Source: Haemophilus haemolyticus
GTDB taxonomy: Bacteria; Pseudomonadota; Gammaproteobacteria; Enterobacterales; Pasteurellaceae
Reading direction: 5' to 3'
Assembly (NCBI RefSeq): GCF_003352385.1
Contig: NZ_CP031243.1
Location: forward strand, 1,864,501-1,928,500
DNA: 64,000 bases
Shown here one piece after another: positions 32,168 through 44,655 of the stretch. The translations under genes and the position numbers were made by a program. The notes below the pieces were generated by a model, which had not been told where the DNA came from, made no database searches, and saw nothing but the letters and a program-made list of their open reading frames with translations. Positions within the stretch are counted from its first letter, which is position 1, and the number at the start of each line of letters is the position of its first letter.

Positions 32168-32682
32168 TCTTTCACTTGACGACGAGCACTCATGCTCTTG
32201 CCCATTTCAGCCAAAATATCCGCACTTAAGCATTCACGCCCCATTTCAAATAGCGGTTCTTCTAATGCAATATGACGATCATAACCTTGAACAAAGCGTT
32301 CAATTAAATGCTCATCAATATTTTGACGTTGTTCAGAAATAAGCTCTTCTAACTGCGCAGATAGTGCATTCCAATTTTCATGCAAATAGTCGTGCTGTTT
32401 TTCTAATTCATCAATGGAAGTTTGTGCTTGCGGAGCCACTTTGACTAATTGAGGGAAAAAATCTAATTCTTCATCCTCGTGGTGTAAAGGTGCGGCACGA
32501 TTGAAATAAGTTAAAATCTGCTCGACATCATTTAACACAGCCTGAGTATAGCCATGTTTTTCTAGATAATCAGGTAAAATGCTTAACTGACGACAAAAAC
32601 GTTTTACCTTACTATGACAGGCATAAAGCATTTCAATAGGTTCATTCCAGGTGGCGAATTGTTGAGGTTCAAGAATTTGCAT
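32164..32682 (-). CDS. Hemerythrin (HHE) domain protein
   Basis: 172 residues. Diiron ligands of a hemerythrin-like four-helix bundle are visible: a histidine in the first helix ([10 protein letters not shown]), [25 protein letters not shown] and [13 protein letters not shown]. Related proteins are associated with iron-sulfur repair or nitrosative stress (YtfE type), but the N-terminal ScdA segment of YtfE is missing. The ATG at 32680-32682 has an AAAGGAAA ribosome-binding site; a longer frame to 32724 overlaps an uptake-signal terminator and is rejected. Confidence 0.8.
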
Positions 32683-32696
32683 AAGGTTTCCTTTGT

Positions 32697-32739
32697 TAAA
32701 AAGTGCGGTCAAAAAACGCTTCATTTTTCTACCGCACTT
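32697..32739 (-). terminator. Inverted uptake-signal pair after tgt
   Basis: Cores AAGTGCGGT (32701-32709) and ACCGCACTT (32731-32739) face each other across 21 bases; the minus-strand exit has TTTTTAA. It lies 8 bp beyond the tgt stop. Confidence 0.85.
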
Positions 32740-32746
32740 TCATCAA

Positions 32747-34160
<1,414 letters not shown>

Positions 34161-34172
34161 GTAGATTCTCCG

Positions 34173-34207
34173 ACAAGAGATGGTTACCGCCATCTCTTGT
34201 TCTTTAT
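34173..34207 (+). terminator. Terminator of the small hydrophobic peptide gene
   Basis: Perfect 11-bp stem ACAAGAGATGG / CCATCTCTTGT with loop TTACCG, exit TCTTTATT on the plus strand. The only plus-strand gene it could serve is the 23-aa ORF. Confidence 0.82.
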
Positions 34208-34239
34208 TGTAGGTGCTGACTAATTACAAGTCAAACAAC

Positions 34240-35331
34240 TTATTCCAATCCTCTCACATTAGAATTTTTATTAATAAACATCGCATCGCCATAACTAAAG
34301 AAACGATATTTTTCTTGCACTGCATGCTTATACGCATTCATGGTATTTTTATAACCAGCAAAAGCTGAAACTAACATAATCAAAGTGCTTTCAGGTAAGT
34401 GGAAATTAGTAATTAAGCAATCCACCACTCGGAATTTTTTTCCTGGATAAATAAAAATAGAGGTATCAGAAAAATAAGGCTCAATTAAATCTGGATTGCC
34501 AAATTCTTCAGCAGAAAGCGCCGCACTTTCAATAGAACGAACAGAAGTCGTTCCCACTGCAATAACACGTTTACCCGCTTTCTTTGTTGCAATAATTGCA
34601 TTGCAAACTTCTTGAGAAACTTCTACGTATTCTGCATGCATCACATGATCTTCAATATTTTCGACTCGAACAGGCTGGAATGTGCCCGCGCCTACATGCA
34701 ATGTGACAAATTCAAAATTCACGCCTTTAGCTTTGAGTTTCTCAAGTAAGTTCTCATCAAAATGTAATCCTGCTGTTGGCGCTGCGACAGCACCTGGTAC
34801 TTTACTATAAACCGTTTGATAACATTCTTGATCGGCTTCTTCATCGGGACGGTCAATATAAGGCGGTAATGGCATATGTCCAATGGTTTGCAACACATCT
34901 AAAAGAGCGGTTGATTTATCACTTAATTCCACTTCAAACAATGCACCATGACGCGCAGTCATTACCGCTTTAATTCCATTATTTTCGCCTAATTTATCTT
35001 CACCTAAAAATAATTCAGTTCCTTCTTTTGGTGATTTTGATGAACGAATATGCGCTAAGAAACGATGCTCATCTAACATGCGTTCAACTAAAACTTCAAT
35101 TTTTCCACCGCTAACTTTACGTCCAAACATTCTTGCAGGAATAACCCGAGTATTATTGAAAATCAATAAATCGCCTTTATCAATTAAATCCAATACATCT
35201 GAAAAAGTGCGATCAATTACCGCGCCATTTTCTCCATTCAAATGTAATAAACGGCAAGATGATCTATCCTCTTTGGGATAGCGAGCAATAAGTTCATCAG
35301 GTAAATCGAAATTAAAATCTGAAACACGCAT
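34240..35331 (-). CDS. queA: S-adenosylmethionine:tRNA ribosyltransferase-isomerase
   Basis: Transfers and isomerises the ribosyl group of SAM onto preQ1-tRNA, producing epoxyqueuosine. 363 aa, starting [19 protein letters not shown]. Conserved blocks: [41 protein letters not shown] and [20 protein letters not shown]. Same strand and upstream of tgt, but separated by 344 bp holding two opposed terminators and the small peptide gene. The gap 35332-35481 upstream shows no gene. Confidence 0.97.
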   Translation of the reverse strand: MRVSDFNFDLPDELIARYPKEDRSSCRLLHLNGENGAVIDRTFSDVLDLIDKGDLLIFNNTRVIPARMFGRKVSGGKIEVLVERMLDEHRFLAHIRSSKSPKEGTELFLGEDKLGENNGIKAVMTARHGALFEVELSDKSTALLDVLQTIGHMPLPPYIDRPDEEADQECYQTVYSKVPGAVAAPTAGLHFDENLLEKLKAKGVNFEFVTLHVGAGTFQPVRVENIEDHVMHAEYVEVSQEVCNAIIATKKAGKRVIAVGTTSVRSIESAALSAEEFGNPDLIEPYFSDTSIFIYPGKKFRVVDCLITNFHLPESTLIMLVSAFAGYKNTMNAYKHAVQEKYRFFSYGDAMFINKNSNVRGLE

Positions 35332-35481
35332 AATAAAGTTTAGGTTAAATAAAATAGGCGGTAAGTCTAGTTTGAATCGGGGATGATCTCAAGAAAAAAT
35401 AAAAATCTTATCTTCTATTCATAGTTAAACTTTTTTATTTATCTATTGAGGTGATGCAAGTTAAGAGTTATTTAAGATAGA

Positions 35482-35511
35482 AAAATGGCTAGCAATTACG
35501 CTAGCCATTTT
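35482..35511 (-). terminator. Terminator of the small lipoprotein gene
   Basis: Perfect 12-bp stem AAAATGGCTAGC / GCTAGCCATTTT with a 6-base loop, just past the minus-strand stop at 35518; the stem's own outer As give the exit TTTTCTATC. Confidence 0.85.
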
Positions 35512-35517
35512 GATGAA

Positions 35518-35961
35518 TTATAAATTTGCTTTTTTAGTTGCTTTTGCGTTTACATCACAGTTTTTGATGATGATCTTATCGCTAGTTTTGCCTTTTTGAA
35601 TTAAATTCACTGGCACAACAGAATCAAATTTATCTAAAGTTAAACCACTATCTACATTCCAAACATAGTCACCAGAAGTGAAACTTATAAAATCGTTTTG
35701 TGATTTATCACGAGCAAAATCTTTTGCAATAATTTTGTTACCTAAACTAACCATTGCCGCAACTGGCTCTTGGTTTTCAAATTGATACACTGCAGTCACT
35801 GTTTTTTTATTGCAAGAATAAACTACTGTTTTGTCAGTAATAGTTGACGCAGTTTGAGCTGCCATTTGAGTCGATGCATTTTCCATTATTGGCGCATCTT
35901 TTGCACATGCAGATAATACAACAGCGGCAGCAAATGCCGGTAAAACTTTAGTGAAGTTCAT
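35518..35961 (-). CDS. Small lipoprotein, MliC/ACP-like candidate
   Basis: 147 residues with a lipoprotein signal peptide (FAAAVVLSAC lipobox). The mature protein has TVVYSCNKKTVTAVYQF and a C-terminal cysteine (IIIKNCDV), a two-cysteine beta layout resembling membrane-bound C-type lysozyme inhibitors (MliC) and the adhesin-complex proteins of Neisseria; this is a fold-level guess. It is monocistronic, preceded by a GAGGA ribosome-binding site and followed by its own terminator. It lies beside the autotransporter gene, in the order known for hap loci. Confidence 0.72.
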   Translation of the reverse strand: MNFTKVLPAFAAAVVLSACAKDAPIMENASTQMAAQTASTITDKTVVYSCNKKTVTAVYQFENQEPVAAMVSLGNKIIAKDFARDKSQNDFISFTSGDYVWNVDSGLTLDKFDSVVPVNLIQKGKTSDKIIIKNCDVNAKATKKANL

Positions 35962-36108
35962 TATTAAATCCTCTTAATTAAGCCCCAATCTGACTGAGGC
36001 GCTACTTAGATACGTTAAATAAAATAAAGTTCTATTTTAAAGTAAAAATTTGTTGAGATAAAAACTAAACAACTCGTTAAACAAATCAACCTATCTACGA
36101 ATGATGTT

Positions 36109-39100
36109 TTACCAACGATAACCTAATTTCAAGCCTATATTTTGCTGTTTATCTAATTGCGAACCTTTCGATTGTGAGATAGCAGCAGAAAATTGGAAAT
36201 GTAAAATTTCCGTACTTAATCCAACCTCTTTTTGCCAATAACGTCCAAATGGCTGTTGTAATGTAGCACTATTCACTTTGATTTGCATATTGGCATTAGA
36301 TGCATCAACATAATTGACTGAGAAATAAGGCTTAATCGTGATATTATTAGTTGGTGTAAAAGTATAATCGACTCGTACACCTGTATTATAGCGATTAAAT
36401 ACAAGGCTAGGTGTTTGAACTCTCACGCCTTCCGATTGATAGTTTTCACGTTCAATAAAATAGCGATTCCCCCCTAAATAAGGCTGAATACCTAATTGCC
36501 CTAAGCGGAACTGATAACTTGCATTTACACCATAATTTACCACTTTACGATAAATTTTTCGGCTTTGTTCTCCTGCGGTTTTACTTACACTGCTCCCCAT
36601 TCCTACGCTTACACCGAACTGGAAATCCTTCCATTGATATTGAGCAAATCCCGATAGCATCATCAGTGTAGTATAATTTTTAACTTGCTCATCAAAGGTA
36701 TTATCCGAACGGCTATGTGAGAAAACTGCCCCAATTCGTCCATTACCTAACGCTTTTTGCATCCCAATTTGACGCAAGTTAGTTTTCTGCTTATAAGCAC
36801 GGAACGCATCGGAATCATAGCGTCTTTTATCCTGTGCGATATTTGTCCACACCATAGGCTGCGTTTGCTCCACAAAAAGACGATCCAATTCATCTTGAAC
36901 GGAAAGCATACTATTTACGGTAGCAGACAATTCCGATAACGCATTGTTTGAGTATTTGCTAATTAAATTTTTTTGTTTGAGCTGTTTTTTAGCTTCTATT
37001 CTTGCTTGCTCTTCTTGAGCTTTACGTTTCTCAGCTTCAATACGTTCTTGCTCTTCTTGAGCTTTGCGTTTCTCGGCTTCAATGCGCCCTGCTTCTTCTT
37101 GAGCTTTACGTTTCTCGGCTTCAATGCGCTCTGCTTCTTCTTGAGCTTTACGTTTCTCGGCTTCAATGCGCTCTGCTTCTTCTTGAGCTTTACGTTTCTC
37201 GGCTTCAATACGTTCCCGCTCTTCTTGAGCTTTACGTTTCTCGGCTTCAATACGTTCCCGCTCTTCTTGAGCTTTACGTTTCTCGGCTTCAATACGTTCT
37301 TGCTCTTCTTGAGCTTTACGTTTCTCTGACTCAATACGATCAGCTTCCGCTTGTTTTAATTCTGCTTCTTTAATTGGGCTGTAAAGTCGATATTGATTAC
37401 CGTCTTTAATTAACTCGTAACGCCATGCCCCCGCATCAACATATTGATTGGTTAATGAAACATCTAATCCAGTCGTAGGCATTGTTTTTAGTGAGATGAG
37501 AGTGAGGTGAGCAAGTCTCGTTGGTTCAGCACCTGTATTACGAACATTGAGTTTAAATGTCCCTTGTGCTTGCCCATTGATCTGCAACTTATCTCCTAAA
37601 TATTGATCCAAATGAGTAGGATAATTAAATGTCCCAGAACCATTTAAATCACCATTAATCGTTAATGTATTAAATTGGTTACGGTTAGTTTCTTTCGCAA
37701 AATCAGGATTTAATGTAACCGCACTTCCATTATTTAATGTCAAACTGCCTAAAGTGGTGCTAGTTGGCATTGTCCATTGTGATTGATTTAAGGTCACATG
37801 GGTGGCATTTTCACCTGTGATTTGGTGATCAAATCTTGAATTGTTAAATTTAAGCTGTGCAGAATTAGTTAATTGTGCATCACCAATTAAATTAGCATCA
37901 TCTATGGTAGAATCGGCTTGATCTCGCAAAATTAAATTACCTTGATGAGTGGCTTTATTGATTAAACGGTAAGTCGAATATTCTTGTGCGGTTAGATTGC
38001 CCGTTAATTGAGAATGATCCATCGTCATTACACCAATATTCGATAAGCTAACTGAACCATTGATTTGAGATGCGTCATTAACATTCACTCGTCCAGTTGA
38101 GCGAACATTACCATTGATAATTGATTTGGTGATATCTGCAATAGAGCTATCCGTAGCAAGATCAAGTAATCCATTTAAGCGGGCATGATTAGAAAGTGTG
38201 ATTCTATTGTTGCCTAAAGTGCTTAAATTACCCACTTGTACTGCTTGATCTTTAAGTGTGTAGGTAGCATTTTTATTCAAAGTGACATTGCCATTAACTT
38301 GAGCACTATTTGTAACAGTTAATTCATTATCCTTTATCGCTTGAAGGTTTCCGTTCATGGTGGAAGAGTCGATATTTAAATTCGCATTATCGGTAATTTG
38401 AATAGATCCATTTGTAGTGGAGTGGTTAGCGATACTAATGTTAGTATTATCAGAAGCAATCATATCTCCCGTCATGGTGGCATCATTAATGCGCACTTGA
38501 GCATTGCCTTCAAGATGAATATCGCCTGCTTGGTTAGCTTTATGTGTTAAGTGATATTCACTGTCAGAGTGAGCGCTAATAGACCCATTAAGGGAAACTA
38601 ATCCATTCACATTTAATCGAGCATGATCGGATAGTGAAATATGTCCATTAACTTGTGTAGTAGGAATAGATTTAATCACAGATGGATCGGTAAGATTAAC
38701 GGATTGACAAGTTGTTGCGCCCGTCCAATCAGAACGTGTGCAAATCGTGTTTTCTTTATTTGGGATCACGCCAAAAGTAACAGATGCATTATTGCTAATG
38801 TCCCATCCACCTTTAATAGAAGAAACATTGCGAGAAACGATAGCTTTACCATTTTGAATGTTGAAATTTTCAGCAACAAAAGAACGATTAATCCAATCAT
38901 CATCCATTACCACTTCACCGCGTTTTGTGCCTTCCATTTTGGCATGGTGCGGATTTAAATGGTTATAAGCGTGTGGAGTAGGGCGACCGCTGAAAATTAA
39001 GTTACCCCCGTTTTGGGTGATATTACCTTTTAGATTGGTGCCACCAGAAAGTAAAAGATGATTTTCTTGATTGGTTGGAGAATAATGAACATTTAAGCGA

Positions 39101-40821
39101 CCCACGTTTTTTGTATCATCTTTATCGCCAAACCATCCATTAAAGGCAATATCGCGTTTATTGGTAAGATCATTTTCTTTATTATTAATGATGTTGCTTC
39201 CCGTAATAGTAATATTGGATTCTTTGTTGGCATTATGGTTGACTAACATCGCGCCTTCATCGACGTTTTGAATACGAGTAAAGGTAAGGTCGTTCCCGTT
39301 TAAATCCAAGCGTCCACCACGGAATCCAAAATAGATATTATTTGGGTCGACCTGATCGGCGCTATTAAGTCTTACGGTTGCTCGACCACTCACAATCCCC
39401 ACTTCTTTGAAGGCTTGTTTCTGACCATTTGCATCTGCTTTTTGATCTAAAATAACGGTTCCGTTACCAACACTAATGTCACCCAAATTTTTCCCTGTGC
39501 CGTTTACAAGTAGTGTGCCGATCCCAAGCTTAGAGAGACGATCACCTTCGGGGTTTTTTACCTGCCATTCAACGGTGGCGTCTTCCCCAATAGAAACACC
39601 TGCGCCCTGCCAAGTCATATTATTTTCACTTGGTTTAACGATGAAATCGCCTTCAAAGTAAATCCCGCCGGCACCTTGATTGACATTATTTGCAATAGTA
39701 AGTATGCCTTTCCCCATGTCGCCTAAATAAATAGTTTTACCATTATGTAACGCAGGAGACCAAGGATTCGGTCCACCATAACTTGGGGATATATCGCCAT
39801 TTTGATCTCTGGCTTTCTCGAGAAGAGTGCTCTTATACAGCCCCACTTCTTTAGGCTTTCTTCCATTTTGAGAGATGGTACCTTTCCCGTCCTCTACGGT
39901 TTTAAAGACGTAATGGGCATTATTGGCAAATTCTCTTACCGTTATGTCATTATTTTGCACTTCTTCAAGGTACTCTTGGCGAGCAACTTGGTATCCATTG
40001 CCTACCGCTGCGTAAGGGTGTCCTTCACGCAACACGCCATTTAATAACCACTTGCCTTTATCTTTATCATAAATAAACATAGGGGATCCGCTATCGCCTT
40101 GTGCCCCTGCAATCGGTAATGGTCCATATTCATTAGGATTTTGTACACGTCCATTAAGATAAAGATCGCCGTTTCTTGTACCGCCATCCATAAAGGTATT
40201 ACCACCTGTCAGCCATGAACCACTATAAGCTAAGTCACCATTGGTTTCATTATTATCATTCTTCCAATATTGGTGTCCGCTTCCTGCGCGTACTCGCATA
40301 GGATATTTTTTTAAGTCGGTGTAAACATTACCGTGAGTGTTTGTTACCATCTCAATCGGTGCGACTTCTGTTACAAACTTGGCCAGACGAGGATGTTGGT
40401 AATCCGTCATAAATGGATGTCGAGCATCATTGACATAGTTATATCGTTTAACAACTAGATATTTATAGTTATGTCGATCGGGATTGAGTCCAAACTCACC
40501 AAAATCGACATCTTGATATCCCACGTTATGTGCCACACTCACTAAATGTTGATCGCCCACTAATGTGGCATACCCACCTTTTGCAAGTGCTGATAAATCA
40601 GGCATTGGCACATTTTTCATCATTGTGCCAATCATTTCACCTTTTTTGTTATAAATATCAATATCTTGCGCACCCACCGTAAACTTGCCTTTATTTTCCG
40701 CGAAGTCACGATAGTATTGGTAATTAATGCCAAAATAAGTATGTCCTGCCCAGGCTTGCGATACTATCCCTAATGAAATGCAAGCAGTTAAAAAATTAAA
40801 ACGAAATATAGTTTTTTTCAT
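36109..40821 (-). CDS. hap: Hap-like S6 serine protease autotransporter
   Basis: 1570 residues. Signal peptide ends AWA (about residue 25). An S6 protease domain follows: catalytic His98 (VSVAHNVGY), Asp140 (FMTDYQHPR) and Ser244 (QGDSGSPMF), the same spacing as H. influenzae Hap. A long beta-helical passenger has many NGxx turns (about 700-1100). Residues 1164-1275 are eight 14-residue charged helical repeats, and a C-terminal beta-barrel (about 1290-1570) ends LGYRW. Hap mediates adherence, aggregation and autoproteolysis. Known Hap is about 1390-1410 aa, so this one is longer. The N-terminus matches Hap better than IgA1 protease, and it sits between the lipoprotein gene and uvrA as hap does in strain Rd. 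Confidence 0.85.
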   Translation of the reverse strand: MKKTIFRFNFLTACISLGIVSQAWAGHTYFGINYQYYRDFAENKGKFTVGAQDIDIYNKKGEMIGTMMKNVPMPDLSALAKGGYATLVGDQHLVSVAHNVGYQDVDFGEFGLNPDRHNYKYLVVKRYNYVNDARHPFMTDYQHPRLAKFVTEVAPIEMVTNTHGNVYTDLKKYPMRVRAGSGHQYWKNDNNETNGDLAYSGSWLTGGNTFMDGGTRNGDLYLNGRVQNPNEYGPLPIAGAQGDSGSPMFIYDKDKGKWLLNGVLREGHPYAAVGNGYQVARQEYLEEVQNNDITVREFANNAHYVFKTVEDGKGTISQNGRKPKEVGLYKSTLLEKARDQNGDISPSYGGPNPWSPALHNGKTIYLGDMGKGILTIANNVNQGAGGIYFEGDFIVKPSENNMTWQGAGVSIGEDATVEWQVKNPEGDRLSKLGIGTLLVNGTGKNLGDISVGNGTVILDQKADANGQKQAFKEVGIVSGRATVRLNSADQVDPNNIYFGFRGGRLDLNGNDLTFTRIQNVDEGAMLVNHNANKESNITITGSNIINNKENDLTNKRDIAFNGWFGDKDDTKNVGRLNVHYSPTNQENHLLLSGGTNLKGNITQNGGNLIFSGRPTPHAYNHLNPHHAKMEGTKRGEVVMDDDWINRSFVAENFNIQNGKAIVSRNVSSIKGGWDISNNASVTFGVIPNKENTICTRSDWTGATTCQSVNLTDPSVIKSIPTTQVNGHISLSDHARLNVNGLVSLNGSISAHSDSEYHLTHKANQAGDIHLEGNAQVRINDATMTGDMIASDNTNISIANHSTTNGSIQITDNANLNIDSSTMNGNLQAIKDNELTVTNSAQVNGNVTLNKNATYTLKDQAVQVGNLSTLGNNRITLSNHARLNGLLDLATDSSIADITKSIINGNVRSTGRVNVNDASQINGSVSLSNIGVMTMDHSQLTGNLTAQEYSTYRLINKATHQGNLILRDQADSTIDDANLIGDAQLTNSAQLKFNNSRFDHQITGENATHVTLNQSQWTMPTSTTLGSLTLNNGSAVTLNPDFAKETNRNQFNTLTINGDLNGSGTFNYPTHLDQYLGDKLQINGQAQGTFKLNVRNTGAEPTRLAHLTLISLKTMPTTGLDVSLTNQYVDAGAWRYELIKDGNQYRLYSPIKEAELKQAEADRIESEKRKAQEEQERIEAEKRKAQEERERIEAEKRKAQEERERIEAEKRKAQEEAERIEAEKRKAQEEAERIEAEKRKAQEEAGRIEAEKRKAQEEQERIEAEKRKAQEEQARIEAKKQLKQKNLISKYSNNALSELSATVNSMLSVQDELDRLFVEQTQPMVWTNIAQDKRRYDSDAFRAYKQKTNLRQIGMQKALGNGRIGAVFSHSRSDNTFDEQVKNYTTLMMLSGFAQYQWKDFQFGVSVGMGSSVSKTAGEQSRKIYRKVVNYGVNASYQFRLGQLGIQPYLGGNRYFIERENYQSEGVRVQTPSLVFNRYNTGVRVDYTFTPTNNITIKPYFSVNYVDASNANMQIKVNSATLQQPFGRYWQKEVGLSTEILHFQFSAAISQSKGSQLDKQQNIGLKLGYRW
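36997..37332 (-). repeat. Eight tandem 42-bp repeats in the autotransporter linker
   Basis: Eight in-frame units encode 14-residue blocks of the form E(A/S)EKRKAQEExxRI, where xx is QE, RE, AE, AG or QA. Only positions 11-12 vary, so units were recently copied. Repeat number can change by recombination or slippage without breaking the frame, altering the length of the charged helical stalk before the beta-barrel. The repeat also keeps two other frames open over about 370 bp; those are not genes. Confidence 0.95.
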
Positions 40822-41079
40822 AAGACTTACTCAGTAAACAATTCGTTATGTATAAAACTTATAGTTAAACATTAAAAATGCGGTAATTTTCTGAAAATAT
40901 TTCAGATAAAAACTGAAAGGTTTAGGAGAAAATGAGGGTTAAAAATTATACATCATTAAATAAGCAATCGCCAGGAACTGTGGTTACCGATTGATAGGTA
41001 ATATTATCGCCCTATATAATATTGGGAATAAGTTTTACAAATAGGGATTAAATTAAACCTACATATAGCAAATAAAATC
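40822..41079. other. Upstream region of the autotransporter gene
   Basis: 258 bp with no ORF. It must hold the autotransporter promoter (minus strand) but I see no convincing -35/-10 pair. An imperfect uptake signal (AATGCGGT) occurs near 40878. I saw no tetranucleotide repeat of the phase-variable kind. Confidence 0.6.
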
Positions 41080-41114
41080 ACCGCACTTTATATCTACATT
41101 CTATAAAGTGCGGT
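41080..41114 (-). terminator. Inverted uptake-signal pair after uvrA
   Basis: 13-bp arms ACCGCACTTTATA (41080-41092) and TATAAAGTGCGGT (41102-41114) around a 9-base loop; T-rich exits both ways (GATTTTATT on the minus strand). Lies 6 bp past the uvrA stop. Confidence 0.85.
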
Positions 41115-41119
41115 AATTT

Positions 41120-43951
41120 TTAACGTTTTTCCAAAATTGATTTAAGGAATCTGGCTGTATGAGATCCTTCGACTTTAGCGACTTTTTCAGGCGTACCAGT
41201 AGCAATAATTTGCCCGCCACCGCTTCCCCCTTCTGGACCAAGATCGATAATCCAGTCTGCAGTTTTAATCACATCAAGATTGTGTTCAATCACGACGATA
41301 GTATTTCCTTGGTCGCGTAATCGATGCAGTACTTCAAGTAATTGCTTAATGTCAGCGAAATGCAAACCAGTAGTCGGCTCATCTAGAATATATAAAGTTT
41401 TACCTGTATCACGTTTAGAAAGCTCCGTCGCTAGCTTAACGCGCTGCGCTTCACCGCCTGAAAGTGTTGTAGAAGATTGACCTAATCGAATATAGGATAA
41501 TCCCACATCCATCAAAGTCTGTAATTTTCTTGCAATCATTGGAATCGCATCAAAAAACTCGCGTGCTTCTTCCACCGTCATATCTAAAACTTGATGGATG
41601 GTTTTGCCTTTATAACGAATTTCTAAGGTTTCGCGATTATAGCGTTTGCCTTTACATTGGTCGCAAGGAACATAAACATCGGGCAAAAAGTGCATTTCAA
41701 CTTTGAGTACACCATCGCCCTGACAGGCTTCACAGCGTCCGCCTCGCACGTTAAAGCTAAAACGCCCAGGATTATAACCACGCGCACGCGCCTCTGGCAC
41801 ACCTGCAAAAAGCTCGCGAATTGGGGTAAATAAGCCTGTATAAGTGGCTGGATTTGAACGTGGCGTACGTCCAATCGGGCTTTGGTTAATATCAATAACT
41901 TTATCGAAATGCTCTAATCCCTCGATAGATTGATAAGGTGCGTAATCCGTCTTTTCCGCTCTATTTAATGCATTTTGCGCAAGTGGAAATAAAGTGTCAT
42001 TAATAAGTGTGGATTTTCCTGAGCCTGATACACCAGTTACGCAAGTAAATAAACCAACGGGAATATCTAAATTCACATTTTTTAAGTTATTACCTGATGC
42101 GCCTTTAAGTTTGAGCCATTTTTTCTTATCAAGTGCGGTGCGTTTTTTCGGGATTTCGATTTTATCTGCGCCCGATAAGAATTTTCCTGTTATGGAATTT
42201 GGATTTATCATAATTTCATCAGCGTTTCCTTGCGCAATAATTTGCCCACCATGCACGCCAGCACCAGGCCCAATATCTATAATATGGTCAGCCGCACGAA
42301 TCGCGTCTTCATCATGTTCCACGACAATTACCGTATTACCAAGATTACGCAAATGAATTAACGTGTTAAGTAAGCGTTCATTATCACGTTGATGTAGGCC
42401 AATCGAAGGTTCATCTAATACATACATTACACCAACAAGCCCTGCACCGATTTGACTAGCAAGGCGAATACGTTGTGCTTCACCGCCTGAAAGAGTTTCA
42501 GCAGAACGAGAAAGAGAAAGATAATTCAAACCAACATTCACTAAAAACTGCAAACGCTCGCGGATTTCTTTAAGAATTTTTTCTGCAATTTGCGCTTTTT
42601 GACCAGTGAGAGAAAGTGCGGTGAAAAATTCGAGCGTTTCACCAATGCTTTTTTCCGCGATCATCGGTAAATTCGTTTTTCCAATATACACATTACGCGC
42701 TTCTGGTCGCAAACGAGATCCGCCACAGTCTGCACAAGGTCGATTGCTAATATTTTTCGCTAATTCTTCTCGCACCGATATTGATTCTGTTTCTTTATAT
42801 CGGCGAGCCATATTATTCAAAATACCTTCAAAAGGATGCTTGCGAATAACCACATCGCCACGATCATTCATATATTGGAATTCAATTTCCTCTTTACCTG
42901 AACCATGCATAATGATGTGTTGAATTTTCTTTGGCAAAGATTCATAGGGCGCTTCAACATCAAAATCATAATGTTTCGCCAATGAGGTGAGCATTTGATA
43001 ATAATAGAAATTACGACGATCCCAACCTTTCACCGCACCACCAGCAAGGGAAATAGTTGGATTTTGCACCACACGATCTTCATCAAAATATTGTTGCATA
43101 CCCAAACCATCACAAGTAGAGCAAGCTCCAGCAGGGTTATTAAAGGAAAATAAACGTGGTTCTAATTCTGGCACAGAATAACCGCAATGCGGACAGGCAA
43201 AATTTGCCGAAAAAACTAATTCTTCCGCTTTCGGATCATCCATATCTGCCACAATCGCGGTGCCACCTGAAAGCTCTAATGCTGTTTCAAAAGACTCAGC
43301 TAAACGTGTTGCTAAATCTGACCGCACTTTAAAGCGATCTACTACCACTTCAATAGTATGTTTTTTCTGTAACTCTAATTTTGGTGGATCAGATAAATCG
43401 CAAATTTCGCCATCAATACGCGCACGAATATAACCTTGCGCAGCAATATTTTCTAAAATCTTAACATGTTCGCCTTTTCGGTTTTTGACAACTGGCGCAA
43501 GTAACATCATCTTGCTGTCTTCTGGCAAACTTAATACTTTGTCCACCATTTGACTAATCGTTTGTGCCGTTAATGGAACATCATGATCTGGACAACGCGG
43601 TTCACCTACTCGGGCAAACAATAAACGTAAATAATCATAAATTTCCGTAATTGTTCCCACCGTAGAACGTGGATTGTGTGAGGTAGATTTTTGTTCAATC
43701 GAAATCGCAGGCGAAAGTCCCTCAATAGAATCCACATCAGGCTTTTCCATTAAAGATAAAAACTGGCGTGCATACGCCGAAAGAGATTCAACATAGCGGC
43801 GCTGCCCTTCCGCATAAAGTGTATCAAACGCTAAAGAGGATTTTCCCGAACCTGAAAGCCCAGTGATCACCACAAGTTTATTGCGTGGAATAGTTAGATT
43901 TATATTTTTCAGGTTATGGGTTCTAGCCCCGCGAATATCGATATTTTCCAT
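41120..43951 (-). CDS. uvrA: Excinuclease ABC subunit A
   Basis: Damage-recognition ATPase of nucleotide excision repair. Two ABC modules: Walker [10 protein letters not shown] (N-terminal) and GVSGSGKST (C-terminal), signatures LSGGEAQRI and LSGGEAQRV. Zinc modules [21 protein letters not shown] (key cysteines also in ACSTCDG) and the later CEACQGDG / [10 protein letters not shown] pair. 943 aa from ATG 43949-43951; a TTG at 43963 would add four residues. Three uptake signals lie within the gene. Divergent from ssb, the classic bacterial arrangement. Confidence 0.97.
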   Translation of the reverse strand: MENIDIRGARTHNLKNINLTIPRNKLVVITGLSGSGKSSLAFDTLYAEGQRRYVESLSAYARQFLSLMEKPDVDSIEGLSPAISIEQKSTSHNPRSTVGTITEIYDYLRLLFARVGEPRCPDHDVPLTAQTISQMVDKVLSLPEDSKMMLLAPVVKNRKGEHVKILENIAAQGYIRARIDGEICDLSDPPKLELQKKHTIEVVVDRFKVRSDLATRLAESFETALELSGGTAIVADMDDPKAEELVFSANFACPHCGYSVPELEPRLFSFNNPAGACSTCDGLGMQQYFDEDRVVQNPTISLAGGAVKGWDRRNFYYYQMLTSLAKHYDFDVEAPYESLPKKIQHIIMHGSGKEEIEFQYMNDRGDVVIRKHPFEGILNNMARRYKETESISVREELAKNISNRPCADCGGSRLRPEARNVYIGKTNLPMIAEKSIGETLEFFTALSLTGQKAQIAEKILKEIRERLQFLVNVGLNYLSLSRSAETLSGGEAQRIRLASQIGAGLVGVMYVLDEPSIGLHQRDNERLLNTLIHLRNLGNTVIVVEHDEDAIRAADHIIDIGPGAGVHGGQIIAQGNADEIMINPNSITGKFLSGADKIEIPKKRTALDKKKWLKLKGASGNNLKNVNLDIPVGLFTCVTGVSGSGKSTLINDTLFPLAQNALNRAEKTDYAPYQSIEGLEHFDKVIDINQSPIGRTPRSNPATYTGLFTPIRELFAGVPEARARGYNPGRFSFNVRGGRCEACQGDGVLKVEMHFLPDVYVPCDQCKGKRYNRETLEIRYKGKTIHQVLDMTVEEAREFFDAIPMIARKLQTLMDVGLSYIRLGQSSTTLSGGEAQRVKLATELSKRDTGKTLYILDEPTTGLHFADIKQLLEVLHRLRDQGNTIVVIEHNLDVIKTADWIIDLGPEGGSGGGQIIATGTPEKVAKVEGSHTARFLKSILEKR

Positions 43952-44104
43952 AAAATAACTCAAAAGGATGAAATAAGTTTAAATTCTGCGATCATTATCG
44001 CATATTTTAATATCTGTGCAAATATCCAGTTAAAATATATAGATCTTTTGAAAAATTTCAGGCAAAATAACCGCACTTTTTTAGATAAAAAATGAGGTTT
44101 TTTT

Positions 44105-44611
44105 ATGGCTGGAGTTAATAAAGTCATTATTGTGGGTCATCTAGGCAATGATCCTGAAATTCGTACCATGCCAAATGGCGATGCTGTAGCAAATATTAGC
44201 GTAGCAACGAGTGAAAGCTGGAACGACCGCAATACTGGCGAGCGCCGTGAAGTAACAGAGTGGCACCGTATTGTATTCTATCGTCGTCAAGCGGAGATTT
44301 GTGGTGAATATTTACGCAAAGGCTCTCAAGTATATGTGGAAGGTCGTTTACGTACCCGTAAATGGCAAGATCAAAATGGTCAAGATCGTTACACCACAGA
44401 AATTCAAGGTGATGTAATGCAAATGCTTGGTGCGCGCAATCAAAACACAGGTGGTTATCCTAGTGATATGGGAGCTGCACCACAACCCTCTTACCAAGCT
44501 CGTCAAACTAACAATAGTGGTAGTTACCAATCATCTCGTCCAGCGCCACAACAAGCTGCACCACAGGCTGAGCCACCAATGGACGGATTCGATGACGATA
44601 TCCCGTTTTGA
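44105..44611 (+). CDS. ssb: Single-stranded DNA-binding protein
   Basis: 168 residues: an OB-fold DNA-binding domain (about 1-110, starting [18 protein letters not shown] with [13 protein letters not shown]), a low-complexity glutamine/proline-rich linker and the acidic tip [10 protein letters not shown] that recruits repair and replication partners. Divergent from uvrA; an uptake signal lies upstream at about 44072-44080. Confidence 0.97.
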   Translation: MAGVNKVIIVGHLGNDPEIRTMPNGDAVANISVATSESWNDRNTGERREVTEWHRIVFYRRQAEICGEYLRKGSQVYVEGRLRTRKWQDQNGQDRYTTEIQGDVMQMLGARNQNTGGYPSDMGAAPQPSYQARQTNNSGSYQSSRPAPQQAAPQAEPPMDGFDDDIPF

Positions 44612-44655
44612 ATTCCATATACATAAATTATGTAAAAATACATCATAATAACCAG

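Noticed and set aside
36973..37373. Long open frames on both strands across the autotransporter repeat region
   Set aside because: They arise because a 42-bp repeat keeps several frames open; the peptides are repeat shadows with no ribosome-binding sites, and the minus-strand autotransporter frame explains the DNA.
36109..40821. Calling the autotransporter IgA1 protease (iga)
   Set aside because: The signal peptide and first 250 residues, catalytic spacing and position next to uvrA fit Hap better; the IgA-like linker alone is not enough.
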